Assembly: GCA_019635795.1 (NCBI GenBank) | Contig: JAHBYV010000014.1 | Span: 29,899 to 93,898, forward strand | Reading direction: 5' to 3' | Length of the DNA stretch: 64,000 bases | Source: Rhizobiaceae bacterium | Lineage (GTDB): Bacteria; Pseudomonadota; Alphaproteobacteria; Rhizobiales; Rhizobiaceae | Shown: positions 28,299 through 38,561 of the stretch, piece after piece | How positions within the stretch are numbered: the stretch's first letter is position 1 | Layout: the number at the start of each line of letters is the position of its first letter | The notes under the pieces: generated by a model | What the model was told of the DNA's origin: nothing | The model's database searches: none | The model's input: the letters and a program-made list of their open reading frames with translations, nothing else | Position numbers and translations under genes: made by a program

Positions 28299-28737
28299 GG
28301 TGTTTCAGCAGCGCGAGAGGTGATTAGCGATCGTCGAGTTAGTGCGCATTCTCCAAAGCGATTCCAGCGCACTTGGAAAGCTGAACCGTAAGATTTCCGA
28401 GCGGCCAGCAGCACCGTGGGCATCCTTCATGTCATTCCAGACAGCAGATTTTTCGTGCGCTGTTCCTGCCGATTGCATCATGCGTTTCCAGTTCTGATCG
28501 TTCGGCTAGGTTAATCTACCGCAGCATGCCGTACCGTAGCAGTACCGCTAGTCCAACGCGCATTCCAGCACTAATCGCTTTTACTCCGGGTTGTCCGTCG
28601 GCGTTGGATGCGCTGGCGGTCAGATTGCTCATAGAATGGAAACTGTGGACTTGACGGGTGGAACAGAAAATGGAATAGATATTCTATTGGACATGTTTTT
28701 GGCAGACACGTTCCGTCTTTCTAGGGAGGAATTCATT
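28299..28737. promoter_or_regulatory. Divergent control region of HAD gene and inositol-type importer
   Basis: No gene is seen in these 440 bp. A perfect palindrome AATAGATATTCTATT is at 28674-28688, 17 bases after TTGACG (28651-28656), so it lies where a -10 box would be: a likely repressor operator about 50 bases upstream of the binding-protein ATG. A partial direct repeat GTACCGTAGCA / GTACCGCTAG is near 28530-28550. GGGAGG at about 28724 is the ribosome site of the next gene. Confidence 0.5.
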
Positions 28738-29691
28738 ATGGCAAGTCTGGTGAGGAATCTGCTGACGGCATTCGCCGTTGCAGTACCTGTTATGTTGAGT
28801 GTCGCGCCTGCTGCTAATGCACAGGGCGAGCGCTTTGTATTTGTGAGCCACGCGCCTGACACGGATTCGTGGTGGAATGTTATTAAGAACGCCCTGAAAA
28901 ATGCGGCTAGCGAAACCGGCACAACTGTCGAATATCGCAACCCGCCGACCGGCGACATTGCGGATATGGCGCGCATCATCGAACAGAGCGCTGCAACCAA
29001 TCCAGACGGCATCATCACCACCATAGCTGATTTCGATGTGCTAAAGACGTCGATTGAGCAAGCTATTGCGAAGGGAATTCCAGTCATAACGGTGAACTCC
29101 GGCACGGCGGAGCAGTCCAAGGAACTTGGTGCCCTGATGCATATCGGGCAGCCTGAATATGACGCTGGTAAAGGGGCGGGCGAGCGCGCAAAAGCCGCCG
29201 GCGTGACAGACTTCGTATGCGTCAATCACTATATCACCAACGCCGCTTCGGTTGAGCGGTGCCAGGGTTATGCAGATGCTCTTGGAGTTGCGCTGGGCGA
29301 TCATATGGTCGACTCCAGCCAGGACCCGACGCAGGTCTACAACAAGGTGAAGGCGTATCTCACGGCCAATTCCGGGACCAACGGCATTATCACGCTTGGA
29401 CCAAATTCGGCCGAACCTACTATCAAGCTTTTGCGCGATATGGGCGAAACTTCGAAATATAATTTCATAACCTTCGATCTTTCGTCGGACATTTCGCAAG
29501 GCATCAAGGATGGGTTCGTGGAATCCGCTATCGATCAGCAGCCATATCTGCAGGGCTACCTGCCAGTGGTTCTGCTCACGCAGTACAAGCGTTACGGCGT
29601 CATGCCAGCCAATAATGTGAATACCGGTCCCGGCTTCGTGACCAAAGACAATATTGAAATGGTCGAAAAGTTGGCGGGCGAATACCGCTAA
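28738..29691 (+). CDS. Periplasmic sugar-binding protein, probable myo-inositol importer
   Basis: 317 residues; ATG at 28738 chosen for the GGGAGG site and because it starts a good Sec signal peptide (hydrophobic core about 8-24, cleavage after ANA). Mature part is a type I periplasmic binding fold of the ribose/inositol family: VSHAPDTDSWWNVIKN at the start, VITVNSG, LGALMHIGQPEYDAGK and GIITLGPNSAEPT around the hinge and ligand pocket. The downstream permease, ATPase and inositol-dehydrogenase-like gene suggest myo-inositol or a close cyclitol (inference from context). A hairpin follows at 29700-29727. Confidence 0.9.
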   Translation: MASLVRNLLTAFAVAVPVMLSVAPAANAQGERFVFVSHAPDTDSWWNVIKNALKNAASETGTTVEYRNPPTGDIADMARIIEQSAATNPDGIITTIADFDVLKTSIEQAIAKGIPVITVNSGTAEQSKELGALMHIGQPEYDAGKGAGERAKAAGVTDFVCVNHYITNAASVERCQGYADALGVALGDHMVDSSQDPTQVYNKVKAYLTANSGTNGIITLGPNSAEPTIKLLRDMGETSKYNFITFDLSSDISQGIKDGFVESAIDQQPYLQGYLPVVLLTQYKRYGVMPANNVNTGPGFVTKDNIEMVEKLAGEYR

Positions 29692-29699
29692 CTTTCCGG

Positions 29700-29727
29700 G
29701 CGCCCGGCTTGGCGGGAAGCTGGGCGC
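29700..29727 (+). repeat. Hairpin between binding-protein and permease genes
   Basis: GCGCCCGGCT and AGCTGGGCGC pair over ten positions (one G-U) around eight bases. It lies just after the binding-protein stop and 42 bases before the permease start. Such intra-operon stems often protect the 3' end of the binding-protein mRNA so that it is made in excess; this role is inference. Confidence 0.5.
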
Positions 29728-29769
29728 ATTCCGGATAAAAGTCAGAGCCTAGCTATAGGGGAGTTCGTG

Positions 29770-30891
29770 ATGGCGGACAGTGGAACAGCCGTGCCTGCTG
29801 CACGGTCGAGTGACGAACGTTTGCGTAAGCAATCCTTGCTTCGCGGTATGTTGTCCAGACCCGAGCTTGGCGCAATTGCCGGCACTATTCTGGTGTTCCT
29901 GTTCTTTGCGATCACCGCACGCGGAACAGGTATGTTTGCCGCAGACGGGATCATGAACTGGGTCACGGTTACGGGCCAGCTCACCATTATTGCAACCGGG
30001 GCGGCCCTGCTGATGATCGGGGGTGAGTTCGACCTTTCGGTGGGTTCCATGATCGGATTTGCCGGCATGATGATCGCCATTCCGACCGTGTATTTTGGCA
30101 TCCCCATCGAACTGAGCGTGCTATTCGCCTTTTGCGGCGCACTTCTGATCGGATTCCTGAATGGCACGATAGTCGTTCGCACGCGCCTGCCTTCGTTTAT
30201 CGTAACACTCGCATCGCTTTACATTTTGCGCGGCATGACAATTGCGCTTTCCATTCTGTTCGCAAATCGAACCATCGTCAGCGGCGTGAAAAATCATGCT
30301 GACGGCTCGATTGTAAGCTGGCTTTTTGCCGGGAAGGCATTTCGTGGATTTTTCGTGTGGCTTGCCGACATCGGCATGATCGGAACGCTCCCAAATGGCC
30401 AGCCAGCCGTTCAAGGGGTTCCCGCTGTCGTGTTGTGGGCGCTTGCAATTGCCCTGACCGGACATATCATTCTGACACGTACCCGGTTCGGAAACTGGAT
30501 CTTTGCATCCGGAGGCGACGCCAACGCGGCTCGTAATGTTGGTGTACCGGTTGCCCGGGTAAAGATCACCCTGTTTATGGTCACCGCATTTTGCGCCACC
30601 GTGTACGCGACCTGCCAGGTGATGGAATTCGGCTCGGCCGCAGCAGACCGCGGCGTGCTTAAGGAATTTGAAGCCATCATTGCTGCGGTTATCGGCGGCT
30701 GCTTGCTGACGGGCGGCTATGGTTCCGTAATCGGTGCATTCTTCGGCGCACTTATCTTTGGTGTGGTCCAGATGGGCATCCTGTTTACCGGCGCGCCGAA
30801 TGATTGGTTTCAGGTATTCCTTGGTTTGATGCTTCTGACTGCGGTGCTGTTCAACAGTGTCATCCGCCGCCGTGCAACCGGCGAACGTTGA
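29770..30891 (+). CDS. ABC importer permease, RbsC/inositol type
   Basis: 373 residues with about ten hydrophobic segments, longer than RbsC because of a soluble N-terminal about 35 residues. The CUT2 signature is [16 protein letters not shown] near residue 87, and the C-terminal half has [22 protein letters not shown], the ATPase-contact region. ATG at 29770 is one codon after a GTG that could also serve. It forms the inner-membrane channel for the solute bound by the preceding protein, and is followed after 14 bases by the ATPase gene. Confidence 0.92.
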   Translation: MADSGTAVPAARSSDERLRKQSLLRGMLSRPELGAIAGTILVFLFFAITARGTGMFAADGIMNWVTVTGQLTIIATGAALLMIGGEFDLSVGSMIGFAGMMIAIPTVYFGIPIELSVLFAFCGALLIGFLNGTIVVRTRLPSFIVTLASLYILRGMTIALSILFANRTIVSGVKNHADGSIVSWLFAGKAFRGFFVWLADIGMIGTLPNGQPAVQGVPAVVLWALAIALTGHIILTRTRFGNWIFASGGDANAARNVGVPVARVKITLFMVTAFCATVYATCQVMEFGSAAADRGVLKEFEAIIAAVIGGCLLTGGYGSVIGAFFGALIFGVVQMGILFTGAPNDWFQVFLGLMLLTAVLFNSVIRRRATGER

Positions 30892-30905
30892 GAGGAGAAG
30901 CGAAT

Positions 30906-31715
30906 ATGTCACTCAACTCATCCTCTTCAACGAATACAGCAACACCCATCATTGAGGTACGCAACCTTGTGAAGCATTTCGGCCCGGTTGTTGCGCTGGC
31001 GGGCGTGTCGATGAAGGTGCGTCCAGGTGAGGTTCTATGCCTTCTTGGCGACAATGGCGCGGGCAAATCGACGCTTATCAAAACACTGTCCGGCGTACAC
31101 AAGCCGAACGGAGGTGAATTCCTCGTGGACGGCAAACCCGTCACCTTCCAGACGCCACGGGACGCCCTGGATGCCGGGATCGCAACGGTTTATCAGGATC
31201 TCGCAATGGTTCCGCTCATGTCCATTGCGCGCAACTTCTTCATGGGCCGGGAGCCTGTGCGACGGTTCGGCCCCCTGAAATTCATGGACCTTGGTTTTGC
31301 TGAGGATGTAGCAAGGCAGGAGATGCGCAAGATCGGCATCGACCTGCGCGACCCAGCCCAGGCTGTTGGGACACTGTCGGGTGGTGAGCGTCAATGCGTT
31401 GCAATTGCCCGCGCGGTTTATTTCGGCGCGAAGGTGCTGATCCTCGACGAACCCACCTCGGCGCTTGGGGTTGCTCAAACATCGATGGTGCTGAAATATG
31501 TAAACCTCGTTCGTGCACGCGGATTGGGGGTGATCTTCATCACCCACAATGTTCGCCATGCCTTTGCTGTCGGCAATTCGTTCACTGTTCTGAACCGTGG
31601 TCGCACGCTGGGAACATATGAAAAATCCGACATTGGAATTGAAGAATTGCAGAACCTGATGGCCGGGGACAAGGAATTGCAATCGCTTTCCGAAGAACTT
31701 GGCGGCATGGTGTGA
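30906..31715 (+). CDS. ABC importer ATPase, single-domain CUT2 type
   Basis: 269 residues; ATG at 30906 chosen because GAGAGGAGAAG lies just before it, and the longer frame runs into the permease gene. Walker [10 protein letters not shown] is at 48-56, signature LSGGE at 157-161, Walker B LILDEP at about 178-183, and His in ITHNVRHA. It has one nucleotide-binding domain, unlike the duplicated about 500-residue RbsA/MglA proteins, as in FrcA-type systems; two copies must act as a dimer. LGVAQTSM replaces the more usual LDVE after the D-loop, so this segment departs from consensus. Confidence 0.92.
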   Translation: MSLNSSSSTNTATPIIEVRNLVKHFGPVVALAGVSMKVRPGEVLCLLGDNGAGKSTLIKTLSGVHKPNGGEFLVDGKPVTFQTPRDALDAGIATVYQDLAMVPLMSIARNFFMGREPVRRFGPLKFMDLGFAEDVARQEMRKIGIDLRDPAQAVGTLSGGERQCVAIARAVYFGAKVLILDEPTSALGVAQTSMVLKYVNLVRARGLGVIFITHNVRHAFAVGNSFTVLNRGRTLGTYEKSDIGIEELQNLMAGDKELQSLSEELGGMV

Positions 31716-31743
31716 GCAACGCTGCAAAAATGTGGAGATGTAA

Positions 31744-32733
31744 ATGACGGTGCGTTTTGGCCTGCTCGGGGCGGGCCGGATTGGTAAGGTACATGCAAAG
31801 GCTGTCGCATCTAACCCTGACGCTGTGCTGGTAGCTGTCGCCGACGCGTTTGTATCGGCCGCGGAGGATCTCGCCGCACCCTATGGCGCAGAGGTTCGGT
31901 CGATCGAGCATATCGAGACGTCCAAAGACATCGACGCGGTAGTGATTTGCACCCCAACCGATACACATGCAGACCTGATTGAACGCTTCGCGCGCGCTGG
32001 CAAGGCAATCTTTTGCGAAAAGCCAATCGACCTTGACGTGAAGCGTGTACGCGAATGCCTGAAGGTCGCGAAGGATGCGGACGCAACGCTGATGGTCGGC
32101 TTCAACCGGCGTTTTGATCCGCACTTTGCTGCTGTTCGCAAGGCCATTGATGAAGGCGCAATCGGTGAAGTGGAGATGGTTACAATAATCTCACGAGACC
32201 CGGGGGCGCCACCGGTTGATTATATCAAGCGCTCGGGTGGCATTTTTCGCGACATGACCATTCACGATTTTGACATGGCGCGCTTCCTGCTGGGCGAAGA
32301 GCCAGTGCGGGTTTCCGCAAATGCCGCTGTTCTGGTTGACAAGGCAATTGGTCAGGCTGGTGATTTCGATAGTGTGAGCGTCATACTTCAAACCGCTTCC
32401 GGCAAGCAGGCAATCATATCGAATTCACGTCGTGCGACTTATGGATATGACCAGCGCATAGAAGTGCACGGGTCCAAGGGGATGGTGGCAGCGGAGAACC
32501 AGCGGCCAGTTTCAATCGAGCTTGCGAATGCGACCGGGTATACACGTCCGCCACTGCATGATTTTTTCATGACGCGCTACACAGAAGCATACGCCAATGA
32601 GATTGCAGCGTTTATAGATGCTATGACGAAGGGGAAGAAGGCAGAACCTTCTGGCGCTGACGGGCTGGCAGCGCTGGTTCTTGCTGATGCTGCCGTTAAA
32701 TCAGTGAAAGAAGGCAGGGCAATCGAACTGTAG
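31744..32733 (+). CDS. Inositol 2-dehydrogenase-like oxidoreductase (Gfo/Idh/MocA)
   Basis: 329 residues. The Rossmann motif GLLGAGRIGKVHA starts at residue 6. EKPIDLDVKR near 95 carries the catalytic Lys. MVGFNRRFDPHF and the His/Asp pair in FRDMTIHDFDMARF match inositol dehydrogenase IolG, in which these residues bind the cyclitol. The expected reaction is NAD-dependent oxidation of myo-inositol to 2-keto-myo-inositol. It follows the importer genes after 28 bases, supporting uptake plus first oxidation in one operon. Other iol genes are not in the window. A related substrate such as scyllo-inositol is possible. Confidence 0.85.
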   Translation: MTVRFGLLGAGRIGKVHAKAVASNPDAVLVAVADAFVSAAEDLAAPYGAEVRSIEHIETSKDIDAVVICTPTDTHADLIERFARAGKAIFCEKPIDLDVKRVRECLKVAKDADATLMVGFNRRFDPHFAAVRKAIDEGAIGEVEMVTIISRDPGAPPVDYIKRSGGIFRDMTIHDFDMARFLLGEEPVRVSANAAVLVDKAIGQAGDFDSVSVILQTASGKQAIISNSRRATYGYDQRIEVHGSKGMVAAENQRPVSIELANATGYTRPPLHDFFMTRYTEAYANEIAAFIDAMTKGKKAEPSGADGLAALVLADAAVKSVKEGRAIEL

Positions 32734-32738
32734 TGGAT

Positions 32739-32762
32739 GCAGGCGGCCGATATGCCGCCTGC
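32739..32762. terminator. Hairpin between converging oxidoreductase and katG genes
   Basis: GCAGGCGGC and GCCGCCTGC form a perfect 9-bp stem around six bases, in the 46-bp gap between two convergent genes. Only a short T-containing stretch (TCCCATTT) follows on the plus strand. It is likely a bidirectional terminator. Confidence 0.65.
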
Positions 32763-32779
32763 TCCCATTTCGAGGTTGA

Positions 32780-35049
<2,270 letters not shown>

Positions 35050-35064
35050 CGATAATGTTTTCTT

Positions 35065-35976
35065 ATGGCTTCGATATCTATGAAACACCTGCGCTATTTT
35101 GAAGCGCTTGCACGGCACAAGCATTTCGGGCGCGCTGCGGAAGATTGTTCTGTGACTCAGCCCGCGCTTTCGGTTCAGATCAAGGAGTTGGAAGAAACAC
35201 TCGGCGCACAACTTGTTGAGCGCGGCACGCGCCGCATCAGGCTTACAAAACTTGGCGAGCAGTTCGCGTTGCGTGCACGCGGTATCTTGCGCGCGGTGGA
35301 CGAACTCGGAGAACTCGCGCGCGCAGCGAACGGGCCCCTTTCGGGCCGACTGCGGCTTGGCGTTATTCCGACCGTAGCGCCATATTTGTTGCCACGGATC
35401 ATCTCTGAGCTATCGTCGCACTTTTCCGGACTGGACCTTCAACCGCGCGAAACAGTGACCCAGAAGCTTATCAAGGATTTGCATGCAGGTCAGCTGGACG
35501 CCGCAATCGTCGCCTTGCCGGTTTCGGAACCTGCCTTGAACAAGGTATTGTTATTTCAAGAAGAGTTCGTCCTCGTTCGTCCGGCTGAGGATGCAATGAA
35601 ACCAGTGCCTCGCCCGGAAAAGCTACATGAGATGCGTTTGCTTTTACTGGAAGACGGTCATTGCTTCCGCGACCAGGCGATCTCATTTTGCAAAATGCCT
35701 GCAATGGTGTCTCGAACGATGATGGAAGGCAGTTCGCTGGCGACGCTCGTTCAAATGGTCAGTGCGGGTATCGGCGTAACATTAATCCCCGAACTTGCGG
35801 TTCCCGTTGAAACGCGCTCGGCGGAAGTGTCAGTCGCGCGCCTTCCGGTTCCGCGTCCAAAGCGCGCCATCGGCATGGTATGGCGCAAGAGCAATCCTCT
35901 ATCCGACCAGATGGAAGCAATTGCAGCCATCGTGCGAGAAACTGCTGGCGAGATTCTCAAGCCGATAAGCGTTTGA
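35065..35976 (+). CDS. oxyR: LysR-family peroxide sensor OxyR
   Basis: 303 residues. The winged HTH covers about 5-65 (RYFEALARHKHFGRAAEDC, ALSVQIKELEETLG). The effector domain contains Cys200 and Cys209 in LLEDGHCFRDQAISFCKM, aligning with the redox pair Cys199/Cys208 of E. coli OxyR, so disulfide sensing of peroxide is expected. An ATG at 35080 is an alternative start; neither has a clear ribosome site. It is divergent from katG, its usual target. Confidence 0.95.
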   Translation: MASISMKHLRYFEALARHKHFGRAAEDCSVTQPALSVQIKELEETLGAQLVERGTRRIRLTKLGEQFALRARGILRAVDELGELARAANGPLSGRLRLGVIPTVAPYLLPRIISELSSHFSGLDLQPRETVTQKLIKDLHAGQLDAAIVALPVSEPALNKVLLFQEEFVLVRPAEDAMKPVPRPEKLHEMRLLLLEDGHCFRDQAISFCKMPAMVSRTMMEGSSLATLVQMVSAGIGVTLIPELAVPVETRSAEVSVARLPVPRPKRAIGMVWRKSNPLSDQMEAIAAIVRETAGEILKPISV

Positions 35977-36024
35977 AAAAGATATATTTCAGGATAGTAT
36001 CACGCAAAAGGGGGAGTTCTGATC

Positions 36025-37374
36025 GTGCATCCTACCGAGGTCATCGAGTGGCTGAAACGCCACCCCGAGGTCTCCAGCCTGCGTGCCGCAATACGCGACC
36101 TGAATGGGATCGCGCGCGGCAAGCGCATTCCCGTTTCGCACGCCCAGAAGGTACTCGAAGGGGGCCTGCGAATGCCTGTTTCGATTGCAGGCATAGATGT
36201 GTGGGGCGAGGACATTGTCGGCGGACGGCTGGTATTCGAAACCGGTGACGCTGACGGGATATGCGAATGGACAGGTCGCGGACCTGTGCCTGTTGAATGG
36301 ACACCACGCCCCACGGCTTTCATCCCGGTTTGGCTGGCCCTTGAAGATGGAACTCCGTTCCCGGGCGATCCACGCCGCGCGCTTGCAGCAATCTCTTCTC
36401 GTTTCACGGCGCTCGGGCTGACACCCATCGTTGCGATGGAGCTTGAATTTTATCTGGTCGATCCTGCCGGCGAGAGACCACAAGCTCCTATTTCGCCGGT
36501 TTCAGGAAAAATACTCGATTCGGATTCGGTATTGGCAGTACGCGAATTGGACCACTTCCACAGCTTTCTGGATGACGTTTATGAAGCTTGTGCGGCACAG
36601 GACATTCCTGCCGATACAGCGATAGCGGAAAACGGGCCGGGTCAGTTCGAGATTAACCTCCTTCACGTTTCCGACCCCCTGAAAGCTGCCGATGACGCGG
36701 TTCTGTTCAAGGATCTGGTGCGCGGAATCGCACGCCAGCACGGATTTGCAGCCACTTTCATGGCCAAGCCCTATGGCGATCGAGCAGGGAGCGGGTTGCA
36801 TGTGCATTTCAGCCTAGTGGACCGTCAAGGCCGTAATGTTTTCGATAATGGCACCGAGCAAGGTTCTGAAACTCTGCTCCATGCAGTCGGAGGCCTGCTG
36901 GCGACGATGCCTGAATGCACGCTACTTTTCGCGCCGCACATGAATTCCTTCCGACGCTTACGGCCAGGTACACATGCACCTTCAGGTGTCGCGTGGGGTT
37001 ACGAAAATCGGACCACTGCACTGCGCATACCGGGTGGCGATCCCAAGGCCCGAAGAATTGAACATCGCGTTGCCGGTGCCGACGCGAACCCATATCTCGT
37101 ATTGGCAGCAATTTTGGGCGGAGCACTTGAAGGTATTGAGCATCGCATCGCGCCGCCGGATCCCATCGTGGGTAACGCCTATTCGCGTGATCTTCCAGAC
37201 ATCCCGCCCGATTGGGCGTCAGCAGTTGACGCCTTTGAAGACGGTCTCGTCATCCCTCGAATATTTTCGAGAACGCTTCAGCAAATGCTGGTGGACTGCA
37301 AAAGGCAGGAAATGGAAGCCTTCGCCGAACGCGTCACGACTTTCGAGTATCACACCTATCTGGAGACCGTATGA
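36025..37374 (+). CDS. Glutamine-synthetase-family ligase (gamma-glutamylamide synthetase-like)
   Basis: 449 residues; GTG start with GGGGGAG nine bases upstream. It has the beta-grasp N-domain and a GS catalytic domain: MELEFYL, AENGPGQFEINL (metal-binding Glu residues), GSGLHVHFS (the conserved His), and NRTTALRIPGG (ATP/glutamate loop). The start region with SLRAAIRDLNGIARGKRIP is typical of PuuA-like gamma-glutamyl-polyamine or gamma-glutamylanilide ligases, not of GlnA. No puu genes flank it, and it is isolated between oxyR and a convergent secretion operon nine bases away. The amine substrate is unknown. Confidence 0.88.
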   Translation: MHPTEVIEWLKRHPEVSSLRAAIRDLNGIARGKRIPVSHAQKVLEGGLRMPVSIAGIDVWGEDIVGGRLVFETGDADGICEWTGRGPVPVEWTPRPTAFIPVWLALEDGTPFPGDPRRALAAISSRFTALGLTPIVAMELEFYLVDPAGERPQAPISPVSGKILDSDSVLAVRELDHFHSFLDDVYEACAAQDIPADTAIAENGPGQFEINLLHVSDPLKAADDAVLFKDLVRGIARQHGFAATFMAKPYGDRAGSGLHVHFSLVDRQGRNVFDNGTEQGSETLLHAVGGLLATMPECTLLFAPHMNSFRRLRPGTHAPSGVAWGYENRTTALRIPGGDPKARRIEHRVAGADANPYLVLAAILGGALEGIEHRIAPPDPIVGNAYSRDLPDIPPDWASAVDAFEDGLVIPRIFSRTLQQMLVDCKRQEMEAFAERVTTFEYHTYLETV

Positions 37375-37383
37375 GACGTGGAA

Positions 37384-38556
37384 TCACCTTTCACGCAATG
37401 CTTCGCTCGCGCGCTTGAGCGGCTTTAGCAGATAGTTCAGAACGGTATTGTTTCCGGTACGAATTTCTGCCGTAGCAACCATGCCCGGAAGAATTGGGTG
37501 ATGTTTCCCGTCCTTCGTTTGAAGGTAAGATTGATCGGTCAACACATAGACCCGGTAATACTGGATTTTCTTATCGTTCGGGTCCTCAATCGTGTCTGGC
37601 GAGACGCGATCAACCTTTCCGGACAATGAGCCGTAGATTGCCGAATCATATGCCGTAATCTTGACGTTTGCCTCCTGTCCGGGATGGATGAAAGCAATGT
37701 CGCGCGGGCTTAACCGTGCTTCAATGAGAAGCTGGTCACCCAGCGGCACGATTTCCATCAGAATTCCGCCAGCGTGCACAACGCCACCAATCGTGGTGAC
37801 CTGAATGTCTTTCACGATACCGCGCGTGGGTGCCTTGATCATAGTACGACGCAACTGGTCAGCACGGCCTTCGCGAACCTTCAGCAACGGCCCCAAATCA
37901 CCCATTGTTTCCGAATAGTCAGCCTTAAGAGCCACATGATATTCGCTTTGTGTTGCCGCGAGCTTAGAAGCATACTCGGCGACTTTCTGGCGAAGCCGCA
38001 AAACCTCGACTTCATTGGTGGCACCAGATTTAAGCAGCGGCTCGGTCAGCTTCAACTCTTCCTCAGCCAACCGCAATTGCTTACGCGTATTCTCGACATT
38101 TTCCTTGAACGCACTGCGATTGGCCTTGAATAACTCGCGCTCGCGGTCAATCGCGTCCGGATTATCGTTCAACTCCTCAGGAAATTTGACTTCCGGAGCG
38201 TCAGTCATTTCGGCGCGCAAACGGGCGGCCCTAGCTTGCAATGCAACGATCTTTGCGAGCGCTTCTTCCATTGAAGCTCGCGCTTGCGCAGGGTCGAGCG
38301 TGGCGAGTTTCTGGTTCGCTTCGACGATGTCTCCTTCGCGAACGAACAGGTCCGCCAATATGCCGCCTTCAAGACTTTGTATGACCTGCCCCTTCGAGGC
38401 AGGTGTGACCTTTCCTTCCCCGATTGCGACTTCGTCCAGCGGTGCCCATGCCGCCCATGTTACGAAAGTGGCGACTGCAACAATCACCAACCACAGCACA
38501 GAACGCATTTGTCGCGCTTCGCGCTTTGAATAGGCAGAAATTGGTAGGCTGCTCAT
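37384..38556 (-). CDS. Type I secretion membrane-fusion protein, HlyD/LapC family
   Basis: 390 residues from the ATG at 38556. The longer frame is rejected because it runs into the ATPase gene and has an arginine-rich non-protein-like start. It has one membrane helix at about 17-37 (SVLWLVIVAVATFVTWAAW), a lipoyl half motif with EGGILADLFVREG, a helical hairpin about 95-240, then a beta-barrel. The C-terminal GMVATAEIRTGNNTVLNY is the RTX secretion-protein signature. It starts five bases after the ABC gene. Last gene of a TolC-ABC-HlyD operon. Confidence 0.93.
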   Translation of the reverse strand: MSSLPISAYSKREARQMRSVLWLVIVAVATFVTWAAWAPLDEVAIGEGKVTPASKGQVIQSLEGGILADLFVREGDIVEANQKLATLDPAQARASMEEALAKIVALQARAARLRAEMTDAPEVKFPEELNDNPDAIDRERELFKANRSAFKENVENTRKQLRLAEEELKLTEPLLKSGATNEVEVLRLRQKVAEYASKLAATQSEYHVALKADYSETMGDLGPLLKVREGRADQLRRTMIKAPTRGIVKDIQVTTIGGVVHAGGILMEIVPLGDQLLIEARLSPRDIAFIHPGQEANVKITAYDSAIYGSLSGKVDRVSPDTIEDPNDKKIQYYRVYVLTDQSYLQTKDGKHHPILPGMVATAEIRTGNNTVLNYLLKPLKRASEALRER

Positions 38557-38561
38557 AAGTT

